A stretch of DNA of 7,016 bases from JBBIOI01 sp037443425 (GTDB lineage Bacteria > Desulfobacterota > BSN033 > UBA1163), in contig JBBIOI010000150.1 of NCBI GenBank assembly GCA_037443425.1, forward strand, positions 1 through 7,016, read 5' to 3'. The notes under the pieces are model-generated. The model was given only the letters and a program-made list of their open reading frames with translations. It made no database searches and was not told the DNA's origin. Below, one piece after another: positions 6,638-7,016 of the stretch; position 1 is the stretch's first letter; the number at the start of each line of letters is the position of its first letter. The position numbers and the translations under genes were made by a program.

Positions 6638-6651
6638 TTTTTCAGAGATCT
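6638..6651 (+). repeat. Second copy of a 14-bp motif from the palindrome
   Basis: TTTTTCAGAGATCT is identical to bases 6409-6422, 229 bases upstream, where it forms the left arm of the palindrome. The right arm is missing here, so this looks like a partial copy. Confidence 0.5.
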
Positions 6652-6734
6652 TTAAGAAGAGGTTTCTGCCGTAAGGCATGGACTCCTCCCTTGCTGTATT
6701 TGGTTTCGTTTCCTATGTAGAATTACGATATGTT

Positions 6735-6748
6735 CTATTGACCAATAG
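6735..6748. promoter_or_regulatory. Dyad overlapping the -35 box, possible operator
   Basis: CTATTG-AC-CAATAG is a perfect 6+2+6 inverted repeat that fully contains the -35 box TTGACC. A regulator bound here would block RNA polymerase. Fatty-acid and acyl-CoA genes are often controlled by TetR- or GntR-type repressors at such sites, but the regulator cannot be named from this window. Confidence 0.4.
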
Positions 6749-6766
6749 GGTTAAAAATGGTATACA
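6738..6766 (+). promoter_or_regulatory. Promoter of the 3-hydroxyacyl-CoA dehydrogenase gene
   Basis: TTGACC (6738-6743) matches the -35 consensus at five of six positions. After a 17-base spacer comes TATACA (6761-6766), four of six, preceded by TGG, an extended -10. The predicted start point is near 6773, leaving a leader of about 59 bases. This is the best plus-strand promoter candidate in the window. Confidence 0.6.
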
Positions 6767-6787
6767 AAATTACATGCAATTAATAGG

Positions 6788-6825
6788 TTCCTTAAGTTTT
6801 TTAAAAATCTTGCACTCTTAAGGAG
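6788..6825 (+). promoter_or_regulatory. Leader hairpin that can hide the dehydrogenase Shine-Dalgarno
   Basis: TCCTTAAG (6789-6796) is the exact reverse complement of CTTAAGGA (6817-6824), and a further T-G wobble (6788/6825) extends the stem. The loop is 20 bases (6797-6816). The 3' arm overlaps the Shine-Dalgarno AAGGAGG (6820-6826), so folding would reduce ribosome access. The structure lies wholly downstream of the predicted transcription start. Confidence 0.5.
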
Positions 6826-6831
6826 GTAATG

Positions 6832-7016
6832 ATGGAGATAAAAAAAGTATTAATTATTGGTTCAGGATTAATGGGAGCAGGTATTGCACAGGTTTGTGCA
6901 CAAGCAGGTTTAGAGGTTATTTTAAACGATATCAATCAAGAAATATTGGATAAGGCATTAAGAAATATAAGATGGTCTTTAGGGAAATTGATTGAAAAGG
7001 GAAAGGTTTCTGAAAA
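6832..7016 (+). CDS. 3-hydroxyacyl-CoA (3-hydroxybutyryl-CoA) dehydrogenase, N-terminus (3' partial)
   Basis: The frame is open to the window end; 61 complete codons are visible. The protein opens with a Rossmann NAD-binding fold: VLIIGSGLMGAGIAQVCA (residues 6-23) contains the GxGxMGxGIA fingerprint of this family, and Asp33 ending the second strand (VILND) is the residue expected to bind the NAD ribose. The enzyme family oxidises 3-hydroxyacyl-CoA to 3-oxoacyl-CoA, or runs in reverse in butyrate-type pathways, in the cytoplasm. The catalytic His/Glu region is beyond the window, so subfamily (single-domain Hbd/PaaH type or fused FadB type) is not settled; starting directly with the Rossmann fold favours the former. 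Two adjacent ATGs occur (6829, 6832); 6832 is preferred because AAGGAGG (6820-6826) is then 5 bases away rather than 2. Confidence 0.88.
   Translation, partial: MEIKKVLIIGSGLMGAGIAQVCAQAGLEVILNDINQEILDKALRNIRWSLGKLIEKGKVSE

Larger units (their letters stand above)
6311..6831. other. Gene-free region between the PEBP pseudogene and the dehydrogenase gene
   Basis: No credible coding frame or RNA gene is seen here. It holds, in order: the minus-strand PEBP promoter; a wobble-rich stem at 6357-6379 (core CCCTTA/TAAGGG); a large palindromic repeat at 6406-6446; a small hairpin AGGGTT-CAA-AACCCT (6467-6481); a short stem with a GTAA tetraloop, TGCC-GTAA-GGCA (6667-6678); a second copy of the 14-mer from the palindrome at 6638-6651; and the promoter and leader of the downstream gene. 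The word TTTTTCA or its complement occurs four times (6409, 6437, 6595, 6638), suggesting remnants of a small dispersed repeat. Confidence 0.6.

Noticed and set aside
6659..6690. A possible riboswitch: GNRA-capped stem TGCC-GTAA-GGCA flanked by GAGG and CCTC.
   Set aside because: The outer pairing is interrupted, no known riboswitch core is recognised, and it lies upstream of the predicted promoter, so it would not be in the leader.
1..7016. CRISPR array, insertion sequence, phage attachment site or toxin-antitoxin genes.
   Set aside because: No regularly spaced repeats, transposase or integrase motifs, or small paired genes were seen on either strand.

Overview
The window is AT-rich, has strong purine-rich Shine-Dalgarno sites, and encodes a solute-binding protein with a twin-arginine export signal. 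This fits a low-GC Gram-negative bacterium. A branched-chain-amino-acid-type ABC importer beside an acyl-CoA dehydrogenase gene would suit an anaerobic acid or amino-acid degrader such as a member of the Desulfobacterota, but that placement is inference and no marker gene is present.

Layout: (1) 1-775, the 3' half of an MFS transporter whose 5' end is outside the window. (2) 776-1092, a gene-free stretch with two adjacent hairpins whose loops are complementary, the first probably ending the MFS transcript, then a candidate promoter. (3) 1093-5757, a complete five-gene liv-type operon: Tat-exported binding protein, two permeases (LivH, LivM), two ATPases (LivG, LivF). The four membrane/ATPase genes are packed within 0-2 bases of each other or overlap. 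A 14-bp stem-loop sits between the binding-protein gene and livH and covers the livH GTG codon. (4) 5761-6310 on the minus strand, a PEBP (YbhB/YbcL, Raf-kinase-inhibitor-like) gene broken by two frameshifts. Its ancestral stop lies 3 bases beyond the livF stop, tail to tail. (5) 6311-6831, a gene-free stretch with a palindromic repeat, dispersed copies of a short motif, a good promoter with a dyad on its -35 box, and a 5' UTR hairpin that can hide a ribosome-binding site. (6) 6832 to the end, the start of a 3-hydroxyacyl-CoA dehydrogenase gene.

The five liv-type genes should form one importer: the binding protein captures a small organic solute in the periplasm and passes it to the LivH/LivM channel, powered by the LivG/LivF ATPase pair. 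The substrate cannot be read from sequence; amino acids, amides, short acids and aromatic acids are all carried by relatives. The window holds no clearly new system. The most informative observations are the two-lesion PEBP pseudogene, the start-codon-covering stem before livH, the Shine-Dalgarno-sequestering leader of the dehydrogenase gene, and the complementary-loop hairpin pair after the MFS gene.
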